Source: Sinonovacula constricta | Lineage: Eukaryota; Mollusca; Bivalvia; Cardiida; Solecurtidae | Direction of reading: 5' to 3' | DNA: 64,000 nucleotides | Assembly (NCBI GenBank): GCA_007844125.1 | Contig: CM017565.1 | Coordinates: 14,360,647 to 14,424,646 of the forward strand | Shown: positions 12,001 to 23,843 of the stretch, one piece after another | Layout: each line of letters starts with the position of its first letter | Position numbering within the stretch: position 1 is the stretch's first letter | Notes under the pieces: generated by a model | What the model was told of the DNA's origin: nothing | The model's input: the letters and a program-made list of their open reading frames with translations, nothing else | Database searches by the model: none | Made by a program: the position numbers and the translations under genes

Positions 12001-13049
12001 AAAAATAAACAATAGACATGTACTAACCATATGCATAGGAAATATATAACATTTAATTAAATTTAGAATAAAAAAGTGAACATTATTGAAATTTACATTA
12101 AATTTAACTTTAAACTGAATCCTCATCTCAGGAAAAATAATTATTTTAATTGTAGAAAGAAAATAAAAGTTCTGATGGTATATAGTCACAATACTGCTTA
12201 TAAATATCTGACGAACTTTAACAATACGAAAAAATCTGGTTAGACTAAAAAGTAAATGGAGCCAAGTATATTAGTATAAACTCCCCGATGCAGGGAAACA
12301 TTCTTTTGGATGATGAAGTGTTGCAGTGTTTGGCCTTTAACTAAATGCTACATTTTGTAAAGGATGAATACTGATCTCTAGACATCTTAGATCTACATGA
12401 AGAGATGCCCAGACATGTTGTTAAGACTCAACAGCAAATCATGCAGATCCTTATCAGCCAAATCCTAGCTGTAGCTGGCTGATCTGGACCTACAATGTTT
12501 GCCAAAGTCTGATCAGCTCGTGGTTAGCTGGCAGAGTTAGTACTCACCACCTACAGCTCCGACCAGGCCTTCTTCAGCATCTCTATCCCAGGGAAACTGT
12601 CAACATGTTTCAAATAGGAACAAGGTTAGACAAAATAAGAGCTAAATACTATAAAGAAACTGAATATAACACTTATCGCAAACCTACTACATTTCTTCCA
12701 GTAGGGAGAATGCTGATCTAGATACATGCCATTGGTCTTAGTCCATTTAATTTTTTGTTTAGCAGGCTACGAGCTTAACAAGTTTTAACCAATAATTATA
12801 TCAAATATATAGAATAATACTAAAATTATTTTGCATAACTATTCAAAGGAATAAAAAAAAGCATAAAACAAAAAGCAGATAGAACCATAATTTGTTTTAA
12901 TTGATAGTGAATTACTGTACTACATACAACTAGACATTTACCTCGACTTTATTCCCCTCCTGCAGTTTGTGTCCATGAAGAATGTTGAGGATACGATCCC
13001 GCTCCTCAGGATCCAACCCACCAAAGTCTCCAAACATCAGGTCATGATT
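1..13049 (-). CDS. USP10: USP10-like ubiquitin C-terminal hydrolase, 10 coding exons, 3' end off-window, first exon not found
   Basis: Cysteine protease that removes ubiquitin; in animals it is a G3BP partner acting in stress-granule control and protein rescue. Exons in transcript order: 12942-13049, 12548-12596, 10610-11998, 9690-9781, 8756-8865, 6434-6483, 5828-5931, 4486-4743, 3825-3950, 1-60. All junctions are GT-AG and phases agree; together they give 782 codons. Seen: FGDF near the N terminus (the G3BP-binding motif known in human USP10), a basic [10 protein letters not shown] stretch, SWAGLF before the catalytic domain, the catalytic Cys box [37 protein letters not shown] and [10 protein letters not shown]. 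These match human USP10 in order. The C-terminal His box lies beyond base 1. The exon at 12942-13049 begins in phase 0 with an acceptor, so a short upstream exon carrying the ATG is expected, as in human; starting at its internal ATG is the alternative. A splice-donor minisatellite follows exon 3825-3950. Confidence 0.93.
538..735 (+). pseudogene. Decayed transposon-type coding fragment ([10 protein letters not shown] ... [10 protein letters not shown])
   Basis: In one plus-strand frame [15 protein letters not shown] is readable around 612-663; after a frameshift [14 protein letters not shown] follows at about 685-725. I recall this pair of motifs from a multicopy mollusc and cnidarian family of exonuclease/zinc-finger proteins carried by repeats, but the family name is uncertain. 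Stops and frameshifts make it non-functional. It lies in the USP10 intron before exon 1-60. Confidence 0.35.
765..890 (-). mobile_element. Possible tRNA-derived SINE fragment
   Basis: The minus strand carries a B-box-like gagttcgagtcctggtcg and, upstream, agcagttggtgacttgtaac. No A box or tail could be fixed, so the ends are approximate. Confidence 0.3.
3034..3862 (-). repeat. 59-bp minisatellite, 14 units, each carrying a copy of the USP10 exon end and 5' splice site
   Basis: Fourteen direct units of exactly 59 bp. On the minus strand each unit reads as the coding tail of the USP10 exon ([12 protein letters not shown]), then CAG, then a GTATGT donor with about 23 intronic bases. The last unit at the high end is the real exon. 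Donor copies end every 59 bases from 3060 to 3827. The one at 3709 has GT changed to AT and the outermost copy reads GTACGT; the others keep GTATGT. Point variants between units (gagagt/gagaat, tgtata/tgaata) argue against an assembly stutter. Confidence 0.95.
3825..3950 (-). CDS. USP10: USP10 exon whose 3' end seeds the 59-bp minisatellite
   Basis: 126 bases, phase 0 at both ends, 42 codons from [12 protein letters not shown] to [10 protein letters not shown], closely matching the human segment after WEQVGP. Its last 35 to 42 bases and the first 23 or so bases of the following intron form the repeat unit that runs on to 3034. Only this outermost donor joins in frame to exon 1-60 ([11 protein letters not shown]); read-through past it reaches TGA 65 bases into the intron, near the second donor copy. 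Confidence 0.92.
6026..6278 (-). mobile_element. tRNA-derived SINE, family 1, minus-strand copy
   Basis: On the minus strand it begins with a tRNA-like head: caatagctcaattggtagag (A box), then ggttcaaaccccgacc (B box), a body with ggcttccctcctaccgctcg, and a 3' part with gggttcagtcccctggcac-like sequence and tgctgcaaaatatcggc. The plus-strand copy at 54752 has the same order. Inserted in the USP10 intron between exons 5828-5931 and 6434-6483. Confidence 0.8.
6668..7091 (+). repeat. Interspersed repeat family A, first part (interrupted)
   Basis: Starts near a segment reading gctcatctgagtgccataaa and then carries degenerate internal repeats of about 150 bases built around ccatgttttttgacagatca. 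The same sequence resumes at 8340 after the insertion at 7092-8337. Other copies lie at 9868-10410 (same orientation), 52656-53185 (inverted) and 63943-64000 (runs off the window). No coding capacity is apparent. Confidence 0.8.
7092..8337 (+). mobile_element. Pogo/Tigger-like DNA transposon remnant nested in family A repeat
   Basis: The flanking family A repeat is split cleanly, with TA at both edges (7090-7091 and 8338-8339), as expected for Tc1/mariner-pogo insertion. The 5' end reads cagtcaaacctgaccatgcg and the reverse complement of the 3' end begins cattcaacc, an imperfect terminal inverted repeat. Around 7645-7810 a reading frame with one early stop gives [14 protein letters not shown] and [16 protein letters not shown], the helix-turn-helix head typical of pogo/CENP-B transposases. 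The DDE domain is missing, so this is a dead internal deletion derivative. Confidence 0.75.
8338..8500 (+). repeat. Interspersed repeat family A, second part
   Basis: Continuation of the family A copy after the pogo-like insertion: tatagaaaatggccatgccc, ccatgttttttgacagatca and tcttgcagtttctgacgaga follow the same order as in the copies at 6668 and 9868. Confidence 0.7.
8903..9437. repeat. Minisatellite of about 43-44 bp units in a USP10 intron
   Basis: About a dozen imperfect direct units of the type ttacacagcacctgggtat followed by atactacaatcaatacagagaa, with two sub-variants (acagcacctggg and acagttacaggg) that alternate. It starts about 35 bases upstream of the acceptor of exon 8756-8865. 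Unlike the arrays at 3034 and 50217 I see no coding exon sequence in its unit. Confidence 0.9.
9690..9781 (-). CDS. USP10: USP10 catalytic cysteine exon
   Basis: Encodes the start of the USP fold: [19 protein letters not shown]. The Cys of GNWCYIN is the expected nucleophile. The donor is placed after AATGGT so that the next exon (acceptor AAAG at 8866-8869) reads [10 protein letters not shown] without a gap; an AG nearer the codon for Ala would delete the conserved TLQ. The donor, GGT followed by GTATCC, is weaker than its neighbours. Confidence 0.9.
9868..10410 (+). repeat. Interspersed repeat family A copy
   Basis: Contains three degenerate internal units (atatggaaaatggccacgcc followed by a catgtt / gatcaaaattcttt segment). 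It ends with actcaccctgagcataagtt and caggtgagct, the inverse of the start of the copy at 52656. Lies in the USP10 intron between exons 9690-9781 and 10610-11998. Confidence 0.7.
10610..11998 (-). CDS. USP10: USP10 large low-complexity exon (disordered N-terminal half)
   Basis: A single 1389-base exon encodes 462 full codons of mostly disordered sequence rich in Ser, Thr, Asn, Gln and Pro. Conserved islands are the lysine-rich [12 protein letters not shown] segment, matching the KKKKKRPPGYY region of human USP10, and [11 protein letters not shown] just before the catalytic domain. It enters in phase 1 (acceptor at 11999-12000) and leaves in phase 1 (donor at 10608-10609). A long exon of poor conservation between short, well conserved ones is also the vertebrate USP10 arrangement. 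Confidence 0.92.
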
Positions 13050-15585
13050 CTGTAACATGAGGTCAAACAACACATGTTCATTTTTGGCTTATTGCAGCCT
13101 CTATAAAAAATAAGCTTTCATGTATGGTGACCAGTGCAAAATGTATGTGTAAACAACACAATAAGTATCACTAAACAAGAACCACAAATGGCACTGAAAC
13201 ATGAAACTGTGTACTGTCCATTGTTTATATTCATTGTTTCTGTGACTGAGTTTATAGCAGATGGACTGTGATCATGGAAAGTCCATAGCACAGGAGCAGT
13301 TACAGTGGATATGAACCTCCTAATCTCATCACTACATTGCTTACAGTGCCTGCTGGGCCAAACCTGACATCCACTAACTGACCAACGTCGGTCAACTGGG
13401 GTCCACTCCTATCTGCTGGACTGGCAGTAGCTTGGACTGATGAATCTGTTGGTATGTGAATGGTAGTTTTTGTAGCAGAACAACCGACTACATAAGCTGG
13501 CTAAACCAAAATCCAGTAAAAAAATGGGGAAAATGAAGTAGTTCATAAAGAAGGTTTACTTTTTATTGATAGATGTTTTACTTTTTATTGATAATTTCTT
13601 TTCTATGCCATTTTCATTTGACCTAAAAAAAACATTTTCCGTTGTCAGCCATCTCATATTCCTAGATGTCAATTTTATACAGCTTTATGTTTTTTTTCTG
13701 TTATAAATTACAGGACCTGTTGGTTTAGCAATCAATAGATCTAGTTGACCACATTGAAATGTCTGGTTATTTCAACCATTATTTCAAACATTATAACCAG
13801 ACACTTTTCTGGTCTAGATATTTTATTGGTGCACAGACACTTTGCATGCAAAACCCCATATCTATGTGTCAGCAAATTGTACTGTAGATAATTAGAACAA
13901 AGAGGATAATTACAGCTGTAAGTTGTCATTATGACCACAACTGTGTCTGTGCAATACGTTTAAAAAATAAAACAATCAGATGAAGATTGTGTGCATGTTG
14001 GCCTTTTTTAAGTCAGTAATAAAGTTTCTAATTTATAGCAAGTGACACTTTATGAATAAAAATAGATGACTTGTTATATTGCACTTTTTTTAATTGTTTA
14101 ACCCTTTTTTTTATTGACCCTCCCTTGAGTCACTGAACCCACACCCACCTTAGCCACTGCTGTTGGCCACATAGCCACCAAAATTAAGTCACTTTCATTG
14201 AAACATATAGGTGTATTTTGTGATACATATTTCAGATGGTAAGAGATGTGTGATGGGGTGGACTTATTTACAGAAAAAAAGAATCCTAATTAAGTGAATC
14301 ATAATTGAGAGTGGATATTTTCTAAAAATCTGGCTTTTTTTTTTGTTGTTTTAAAGTTGGTGTATAATGCAATGGATCACTAAAGATGTAGTGAAATCTG
14401 TAAACATAACTGCATACTGGTACTTATCAAATTGTTTAAAAAACATGTTTCTGTTCATTTTAACATATCAATCAGTTGAAAGAGGATTGGATTCTGTTCT
14501 GTAAAAAGATAAATTAATGTGCCAACTATCCTAAAGCTCTTGAAATATTTAAGCAATTTTAGGTTTCAATTCATACGAAATTAACAAAACATTGTCTTCT
14601 TGCTCTAAATTAACAAAGTGCAGTTTCAGTGTCTGAAAGAGATGCTGTGTGTGTGTTTCTATTTGTACTGAATTATGTGTCATAATCCTATCATTAAATT
14701 AAACAAAGAATATAAATAACCCATCCATAATTGGGTTGTTTTTTTTTATTTTGTTGCACAAACAAAAATTGTTAAACCTTTTTTAATGTCAATGTTCTTC
14801 AAGACTATTTAAATATAAGGCAACAAGGAGGAAAGCAAGTGAATATAAAGCAATAGATAAGCTGATCAGCCCACAAGTAGTTGTCATATAACAAACATCT
14901 TCATGTGTACTTGATTTTTCAGGTCAGATGGTGTAAATAAAAAAGGTTCAAACTGTCAGATACCACCTTTAAATAATGATTTGATCTACAAAAGTTGAAT
15001 GTGACAGACTGAGAGGCACTTCAACTTATAAAATCAATGTGACATTCCATTTTTAATGTGACAACATATGCCTTTAACATTCACTGCCTTGTCTACTTTT
15101 ACTTTTTTATACAATCATTTTTAAAGTCAATGAAATGGTAATAGAATTAATAATATTAATCCCTGTTTGGCTGGCACATTCAACAAATATTAAAAAAGTA
15201 TTATTTTTAGTATTTAGTACTTTTCCAGGACAAACAACCACCATCTATTTTTCCAGGTGGACAAAACACTCCCTGATCAGTTTTTCAAAGGCAGACCTCT
15301 CAACCTTTCATATCCATCTATCAAAACACTTCCTGAACATTCTTCATGGGTTGGCAAAGCATCTCTTTCTGCAGCTTTTATAATGTAAATTTTCTATTAT
15401 TCTAACTTTGATAAATGCCTATCATGATGCTGCTTTGTTTGATTTGTTATTGTAACAACTGCAATATATTTAGAAAATATGATATTTTTAATAGATAAAC
15501 AATTGAAAAATTAAAAAAAAAAATTCTAAACCCAATATATCCAATATATTTTAATCCAGTTTTCTGCAGTAAAACAGATAAAAGT

Positions 15586-15702
15586 GTATACAGTTACTGC
15601 CAGTGTATACAATTAATGCCAGACTGTATACAATTAATGCCTGAGTGTATATAATTAATACCAGAGTGTATACAATTACTGCCAGAGTGTATACAACTAA
15701 TA
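15586..15702. repeat. Short tandem repeat, unit about 22-23 bp
   Basis: Five imperfect units of the form gtgtatacaattaatgccag. Non-coding. Confidence 0.85.
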
Positions 15703-18056
15703 AAAATTTTTAATTTATTTCATAGTGAAAGGTTATATCATTGTCTACTACATGTACTATCAGTTTGACACTGTAACTTCAAACTGCTGACAAAAGTGCT
15801 CCAGGTAAGCATCGTTTTATCGTTTTCATGAATTGATTTTTATGTTTAACACATTGAAATTAAAATCTTATCGTACTTAAACGATTTGGGGAAGTGGAAA
15901 ACGATTTACAATAGATTTCCTCATTGATTTGTTTACAGTAAAAATTATCAAGGCAGAGATGTATATACACACCGGTTGGGGCAAAACTTACAGGGTAAAA
16001 GATACGGGTGCACCGTTTGATTATACAAGCCAAATCAGAGGTATGTCACATGTTGTGCTAGGGCATAAATCACCCTATATGATAAGTGCAATGGCTGCTT
16101 CTAGGACATTGGTCGGATATTTAAAAAACTGTTTCTCAAAAAAATCTTGAAGTGAAAACTAATTGACCAAAAAAATTATCTGGAGCACTGTGCCAAGTTA
16201 CTTCATTTTTAAATGGTGTTAAAACTGCAACTACTACATGATCTTACTAAGGGAAAATTGCAGGTTTAGAGGTAAGTAGCCAGTGAAAAGTTTCTGAAAA
16301 CCGATGTCACCCCAAAACCAATTATAAATATAACAAATTATAAATATAGGGGTTCGCTCTAGGTTACCCAATAATGCATATAACAAGTATTATTTCCTAA
16401 CTAAAAATATCTAAAGGCACCATCAGGAAAGACAACAAGAGCCTGGTTTTCAGTACAAAATGAACTGTTTCTTTTTCAGTAATCACACATTCAGGTGGCC
16501 CAATCAAGTAATTACACAATGCTTACAGTTATCCTTATTTGCTTCCGATGCATCGAGATGCTACAGACATGCTTTATGAGTAAATAGATACCGATCAATT
16601 AAGATTTATTACTTTTCTAAACCTCTGTCAAAACGCCATATTGAAATTAGCCGCGCACATGAGCGAAACGTGTAAATTGGCAACTAAAGCACCTGTTTTT
16701 TATTCATTATGCAGGCTCCGCCTACTGTATTTTTTTGCTCCTAGCAGAAAGTAATCAATGCGTTTGTGTGAGGGAATCTGTTCTCATTAATATGCAGACT
16801 CCTGCCCGTTGTCATCTTTTCTCGCTTCTTATGAAACAGTAGGCAATTTTGACTGATGCACAGGTAGAAATTGTCAAGGGACAAAATGACCCCCACCGCT
16901 TTATTGGTGTGTGTCAATATGGGGTATTTCCAGACTTTTGTCTAATAGCAGATCACATCAAAATCAATTTCATAAAAAATGTTGAGGGGTGTTTTGTCTG
17001 TCTTAGAAAACTGAAAAAAATTATGGGATGATTACTTACCGATCTATAAGAGATCAGGGAGTTTTATCTACCTTGACAAAAATAGGCTAGGGGTATTTTG
17101 CCTGTGGGATTTTGTCCTAGGACACCTCTTAATGTCTATTTTATGTTTAATGCCAGTGTTTAAACAAGAACAATGTTTCTTCATTAAGAAATAAGTAAAA
17201 ATTGATGGGACAAGCGTTTTTAAATGGAATTTAACCTGGCAACTTTCATTTTCCAAATTATCACACTAAACAAAGTTAAAATTGTAACGAATAACATCAC
17301 AAGATATAGTGTCACTTTTTAAGGCAAAAAAAAAACTAGCATCAAAGTAGGTGAGTATCAAAATAGTTCAATCCCCAACATAACTGATAAACAGTAGATC
17401 TACTTCTGCCAATACAATGATAAAAAAGAATATGTCCTTGCCTACTTTGATACAAAGACCAGTAAGATTTCCTTTTTTACTTTTTTATCTGCATACGTCT
17501 GTAGCCTTTCTGAACCACAGTGTTCTCAATGATAAACAACATCATGGTTGGTAGCCTTGGCAAGACAGATAATGTGGATCTATTGGATAAAATGATACTG
17601 GAAAAGGGTCTTGATAAATGTTCAAATATTCGAAGTATTTAATTAGCTGATACGTTGCATCTTTGCAGCTTATATTATCAGGTGTACAAGTCAACTTCTG
17701 TAATTGTGTGACAGTCATAAAATATTTCGTTTAAAAAAAATATTAAAAAACCCGGCGTGGTACAAAATGACCTTTTACAAATTCGGAACTGCCATTATTT
17801 CTAATGTTTTACGTGAAAAGTATCGTTGCAGAAAAAATGTGAGTATGTTTCGTAGGCAATGTATCACCTCTGACTGAGAATCCATGCTGAAGAAAGGGAT
17901 GTCCACGTTATTTAAGCAAATGTCAACTTGCACAACACGGCCATGTTTCCTTTTAGTGCTATGCGCATGCGTGACTTGCAAAATCGGATATCCTGTTTAC
18001 TTTATTCACCTGTCATTTGCCGATAAATAGCCAACAGACAGCGATGGCGGTTACCA

Positions 18057-18128
18057 GGTTCTATGGTGTAATGGTTAGCACTCTGGACTTTGAATCCAGC
18101 GATCCGAGTTCAAATCTCGGTAGAACCT
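18057..18128 (+). tRNA. tRNA-Gln (anticodon TTG)
   Basis: A 72-base sequence folds into a full cloverleaf. The acceptor stem GGTTCTA pairs with TAGAACC; the D stem is GTGT/GCAC with AATGGTTA in the loop; the anticodon stem CTGGA/TCCAG encloses CTTTGAA (anticodon TTG); the T stem CCGAG/CTCGG encloses TTCAAAT. There is no intron and no CCA, as usual for a eukaryotic nuclear gene. No SINE body follows, so this looks like a genuine tRNA gene rather than a retroposon head. No run of T is obvious directly after it within 20 bases. Confidence 0.95.
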
Positions 18129-19424
18129 ATAATTTTACTGTTTTATATAAAATGCTTTCTACACTTTCTTATAGGCCGTTAAGTATGAGTTGCTTCAAAT
18201 TCACAGGTGTAGAAATACATGACACTGCTATATGGGATGCTTACGTAGGGCCTACACGCCAACATAAATTTTATATAACTCAAGTGCATAACAACGGTGT
18301 TGTGTTGTTATTTTAACTTTGGAGAAGGATAGCACGGAACTGCAGTGTCCAAAAAATATTCATTCATGAGTAGCACACGTATCGACGGGTGAACGTGTTT
18401 AGCAAAATTATAGAGTTTTAAATAACACAAGGGGTTCTTTTTTTAACAGATTCAGCAAATGTGTTTTGTCCAGATAGCGAGTTTTATCCAGCAGAGTAAT
18501 TTAGATGACGAATTTACAATTAGCATCATGTAAATAAAATGTTGGTCGATGGATTACCATTTTGGACTGCTGACCGAAAACTCTCTTTAGTACGGACAGT
18601 AATTATTAAAGGGGGCTGAAAATGTCTTCTAAATAACCACTGGCTGGTTTTGGTATTACCGGGTATGTATAATTTCAACAGACATATTTCAGGAGCGCTG
18701 ATTTAATGGCGGGTAGCATCTAGCGCCATTTTTCAGGTTTAATATAAAGCATGTCCTACGTGGAGAATATGCACTAATCATATCATGGTCGAGGTCGTTA
18801 AAACAAACATGTTTCATCCCAGATCTAACTATCAACCACAACTTAACGCCCAAAGGTAATATTCTTGATCCGCCCCTGTATACGTTAAATATAATTTGAT
18901 GTAAATATAATTTGATCCGTCATTGTAAAAAATGTAGATCTTTTTTATTGTTCAAATTGACGTTTCTCGATCTAATCAGATTCAACGTAAATTTTGTATT
19001 TCGGGTCCGAATGTCAGATGTTCTAGTGTGATTTCTAAATGTACTGTATTAATTGTTTGCGGACACCTACGTTTATCGAAAATGTTGGCACTTGAAAAAA
19101 ATAAGCCCATTGCCCTTAGATTCATATATTTCACTTCCACACATCACTACAACACATAATAAAAGTTCCCTGCCATGCATGCATCGTCATCACAGTTTAG
19201 TTATGTTTATACGCATAATATTAATAGAAATAAAGAATTACCACAGCAAAACAAAGAGTGAGAGCCTGTCGTCTCAGTCTACGATTTGCATCTTAAAGAT
19301 GGTATCCGATAATCTGGACTAAATTATTTTTTCTCAAATAACAACAATAAAAATCATTGTTACTTGAAAAGGTCTTACAAATGCTGCTGATGTACTAGAT
19401 CTGTGTTAACAGTGAAGCATAAAT

Positions 19425-19450
19425 CCCCCCCCCCCCCCCCCCCCCCCCCC
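19425..19450. repeat. 26-base poly-C tract
   Basis: Uninterrupted run of C. The sequence following it (tgtcattgcaaataggtatt) resembles 2082-2101 in a USP10 intron, so the tract sits in a small dispersed repeat. Confidence 0.9.
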
Positions 19451-21589
19451 TGTCATTGCAAATAGGTATTTCCTGTCTGAGCCACGCTGCGGAGATAGCT
19501 ATTTTTAAAGTAAGAAAACCACGCGGCAACTTACTTCCTACATCACGTTATGTAGTCATCCGGGTTATCCCCTCTGACGCCGATATCTTTTTTAGCAGAG
19601 CTCACTATCGTCTTTATTTATAGTTTTAGAAAGAATTAACTTTTATAGTGTTTACGATTTTTACTGAGAAACAGTTTGGACGTGTTCAAAACTGTCTTTA
19701 CTGAGAATAAACTATGAGTTTATACAACAATCGAGTTCCTATTTCACCAAACTGGGGTAAGATATTGCTGCATGTATGTGATATAGGCATACTGTCTGCT
19801 ACCGACTTTAATCTGTCAATCAAAAATATTTCCTGAACAACAAAGCGTCAGTGGTCGCCGCGAATTCTTTTTTTCAACCTTTTCAACATTGGCACATAAG
19901 TGCCTAATGACAAGCTTTCAAACAATAGCAAATCTTTTCTGACATTACAAATATATAAGTGTTTTATATTTGTTCATTGTGTAATTTTGTTTAATTTTCA
20001 GATAGGTATTAGGTATTATTCTATCATTGGAGAGTATATCCCTCTCAGTGTTTGTCGAAACACCTCTCTTCTCGTATTCATCCCAGGTGTTCAGTACAGT
20101 ATGTCAACTGTTTTGAATGACGACAAGATTGTTACGAAGCAATATATGTAGAGGCAAATCATGACAGCTTTACTGGAAAAAATAAATTAAAACCAGAATC
20201 CATTTATTCCAATACAATGTCATTTCGAGTGAACAGATGTGGATTTCAAGAAATGTATTTTAAGACCACGAAATGAGCATTACATAAAGCTAACGAGCAT
20301 ATGTCAGACAACAGTTGTACGCTTTCAATCAAGCAAGACAGATTGTGGTGTTACTCTCTAGAAATAAGAAGCAATATCTTTAAATATAATTACGGAAAGC
20401 TTAAGCTTAAACAAATCACATTAGGGGTAGTGGCCAATTTTAAAGTTACATGTATATATGATTTTGAATTTCATCATCAAATTTGGTGAAAATAACATTT
20501 CAGATACAATATATGACATACATAATGGTTGTGTGTCCATAGTTGTTAACATTATTTCAAATGAGTCAATAAAAAAGATACTCAAATTTATTAAATATTT
20601 TAGTACTGGAGAGTCCTAAAATACTTCGGTCGAATCCCGAAATGTTCCGATCAGTTACGTAAGCGTTCGTATTATCCCTTACTGTAACAGGACTGTTCAT
20701 GTAGGCCTGTATAACTCTGGTTCGATTTAAGTTTTATACTTTATTTGGATATAAAACAAAAGCAAAGTCAAGAATAAAGTTACAGAAAATTTAATTTAAT
20801 TATCTCTCAACTAAATCTAGTAAAGAAGGGAGGCAGCAGAGAGAGAGGGGGCGGGGTGTGAGAGAGATGGTCAATCTTGTCGACAAGAAGGCAAGGAACT
20901 CACCTTTAGGGTCCGTAAGAGTGACCAAGAGTGGGCAAAAACAGAGAGCTTATAAGGGTAGAATTCCCACCCAAAGTTACAAGTATCACACTTTGCATGA
21001 GAAAGTGGAGAGCAGCGGGTAAAGTTAAAGGGACAGTGTTTCTATTAAAGGAGAGTATATAAAGAGAGTCAATACAAATACATAGACATTAATAGTTCTA
21101 AATAGACACATCTAGAAAGTAGTCAAAGGAATAATTAACAATTATTATATAAATCACAATTAAAAAAGAAACAAAAACTTATTCCCACTACATAACAATG
21201 GCGGACGAAAGCAACCCGACTCCAAAGAGAGAAAGCCCACGTTGTCTTATTCGGAAAGAAAATGAAGATCATTAACTTGTTGGATGGAACAGCACAAATC
21301 TAGATTAGCAAATCACACTGGGTTAAAAAAACACCGACGCACAGTTTACGTTCGGCGTGTTTAAGGTTACACGACACTAAATGAATTTGTTGTTTACTCT
21401 ATAGACCTTTCCGAAAACATGATTTATCTGCCCCTACATTTTGCTCTTCAATTGAAATTTAACTTCGGAAAACGCCAACCTGTTACTTCCGGGTAGTAAA
21501 CTCAGTCAAATCTGAGCGCCCACATTACTTCGTTCATTGAAGCGTATTGTAAAAAGACTAACGTCAGGAGCAACACATCGAAAAAGAAA

Positions 21590-21755
21590 GGCAATGGGCA
21601 CGCGCGTTACTGTTGTGTTTGTAATGGCAACTTCTGTGGTAAAATTATTTATAGGGCGAGACTTTCCTTACAGCGATTTCCTGTTTATGCCTCGACAGTC
21701 CTTAGCAAAAAATAAATTCTGTCTCTTTGGAAAGGCATCATGATCTGGGGGATTT
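21590..21755 (+). pseudogene. Degenerate THAP-type zinc-finger fragment
   Basis: One frame reads GHARYCCVCNGNFCGK, then LSLQRFPVYASTVLSKK, a stop, and ILSLWKG. A double Cys start, a phi-x-phi-x-RFP block and a K-x-W-I-type block in this order are how THAP DNA-binding domains look; here the expected Trp position is a stop codon. THAP domains are common in P-element-like transposases and their domesticated relatives. Too short and broken to be functional. Confidence 0.4.
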
Positions 21756-22305
21756 TCCTCACATTTTCAATTGGAATGGATGAAATTACTTTGCGTCTTG
21801 CGAACACAGAGTTATCTTCAATGTTGGCGTGTTCTATGCTGTGGACATGTGATTTACAAATGTTTCGCTACCTCGTTTAACAGCGATTGTGTATAGTCAA
21901 TTGTCCGCATTTTATGTGTCGATATATATTTTTGTTAATTTTACGTATGCATAAGGTTCTCGAAAATTGCACAAAGAAAATTTCTATCATTAACTGAAAT
22001 GACTGTGAAGCTCTAAAGAATCAAACATGGCTATGTTAAAATGGGATTATTCGACATTGGATTATTATTTGGACTATTAAAGCGACACCTCCTAAAGGAA
22101 CAAAGTGTAAGCTAGCATTTATTTTGCATTCTCAAATTTTGTCTGATATGTATGTTATTATTTCTAAACGTCATAGATTTAATTGTTTATTAAAATAAAA
22201 CATTAATGTACTAGTTTGTTGCTGCTTTATTCTTTCTGTTACACCATTTCGTCGTTTAGTAAACGTGCCATTTTATTATTAAATCTTAAATACATAAATC
22301 TTAAA

Positions 22306-22400
22306 AAGCGACACCGGTCGTAACACAATGACCGACTGGGGTGCTTTAACCGTCTTACAGAGCTCTAACCTCGCACTTCCCGATTGGATTCTCGAAGACA
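22306..22400 (+). repeat. Dispersed repeat family B, short fragment
   Basis: Contains taacctcgcacttcccgatt and tctcgaagacaag, matching the end of the fuller copy at 26031-26290. Confidence 0.4.
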
Positions 22401-23837
22401 AGCATTGAAAGTCAAATGAAACGAACAGTTTATAAACAGCGTGAATGCAGCAGAAAATGTTTAAGTGGTTAGGTGCCAGCCTATCTTAATAGAATTTCCC
22501 GGAACGAACCTGCATTCGTCTATTTTTTATTCTTAGACAAAATGAGGGCTTTATATAGTAACTATTTAATTTTATATGTTTATTGAAAATAATTACTATC
22601 GAGACAGTTCTTGAACGTTTCGGACAATAAAGAAATACAAAATTGACCAGTTGAATTCTTATTAACATTTTAATTGCTAACCCAGTGGTATTTAAAGTGT
22701 CTACTCTGGAAGCGATAGCTTCAGAAGTTGCAAAGGAGTTGCCATGGCCACAATTTAAAAAGGACATACCAGCGAAATGTTAATGTTCATTATAAATAAT
22801 GAAATGCAAACATACTAGAATATATACTCTATTTATTCAAAATACAGTATGCATATAGAAACAAATGTTATACAAAATATATTAACAATATTTATTTATT
22901 CACTAACCTGTGTAAAATAGTCTGTAAATAGTTGTATGCAATTAAGGGAATATATTCTAAAATTTGTGTTGAAATATTGAAAGACACAGATGCAGCAGTA
23001 TAAACAAAGTGAACATTTACCGTGACAAATTGATGTACATGTATCTTAATTTTAGCAAGAGGATAAATGCTGAAATAAAATCAGCACACATACATTTATG
23101 AGACCTTACAGCATGATGCTGAACATAATTTCCGGAAATAATATTATTAATACAAATTTACACTTCAATATGTCACCAAGTTATAAAGTCAACAAGTCAG
23201 ATTTCTGAACTCGTTAAGCAATCATTAATGAATTGGCAATTCCACCAACTATCTTCTCAACCCTCGTAGTAAATGTATATTTAAACAAATGAGTATGTTT
23301 TAGTGTTGAGAAGTAACACATAAATGATTTTCTTTCGTATGTTACATCAGTGTTATGAGTTACCGGTCCTGTAACTAAATCGGTACTAAAACAATAAGAG
23401 CTGTCCTAGACAGCGAGCTCAACTGTTCTCACTGATTGATAATATAACGTTAGATTAATACCACAGTTCACGCGAATCTTACATTTGTTTAAAATAGTCT
23501 GGAAAGAATAAGAATATATGACAATATATAAAACTAGCTTAGCTGGAGGGGGGCCAACAGTGCCAAAATAATTTTAAAATTACCTGCCCTTTAAATAGTT
23601 TTTATAGTAAACAACCCCCCACGTACGCAGACGCCGACAGTAAGGTGATGACAGTTGTCTACATTTTTCTTCTTCAAAAGAGATAACATCACATAATATA
23701 CTACTATAACAAGAAGAAAAAAGTAGTATATTTCATTTACATGGGGCGGGATGCACACCGCCGTTCGTATTATTGTACATGTGAGTGTATATTTTCGCGA
23801 TGGTCATGCACGGAACCCTCAAGGAGAATACTGTAGC

Positions 23838-23843
23838 TTTATT
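23838..23843 (-). terminator. Poly(A) signal AATAAA of the transglutaminase gene
   Basis: AATAAA on the minus strand 73 bases downstream of the TGA stop at 23916-23918, a usual spacing for a short 3' UTR. Confidence 0.7.

Noticed and set aside
17991..18056. Donor-like CAG/GTGAAT with ATG just upstream on the minus strand, as USP10 exon 1
   Set aside because: It would leave phase 1, while the next USP10 exon needs phase 0; it also overlaps the tRNA flank.
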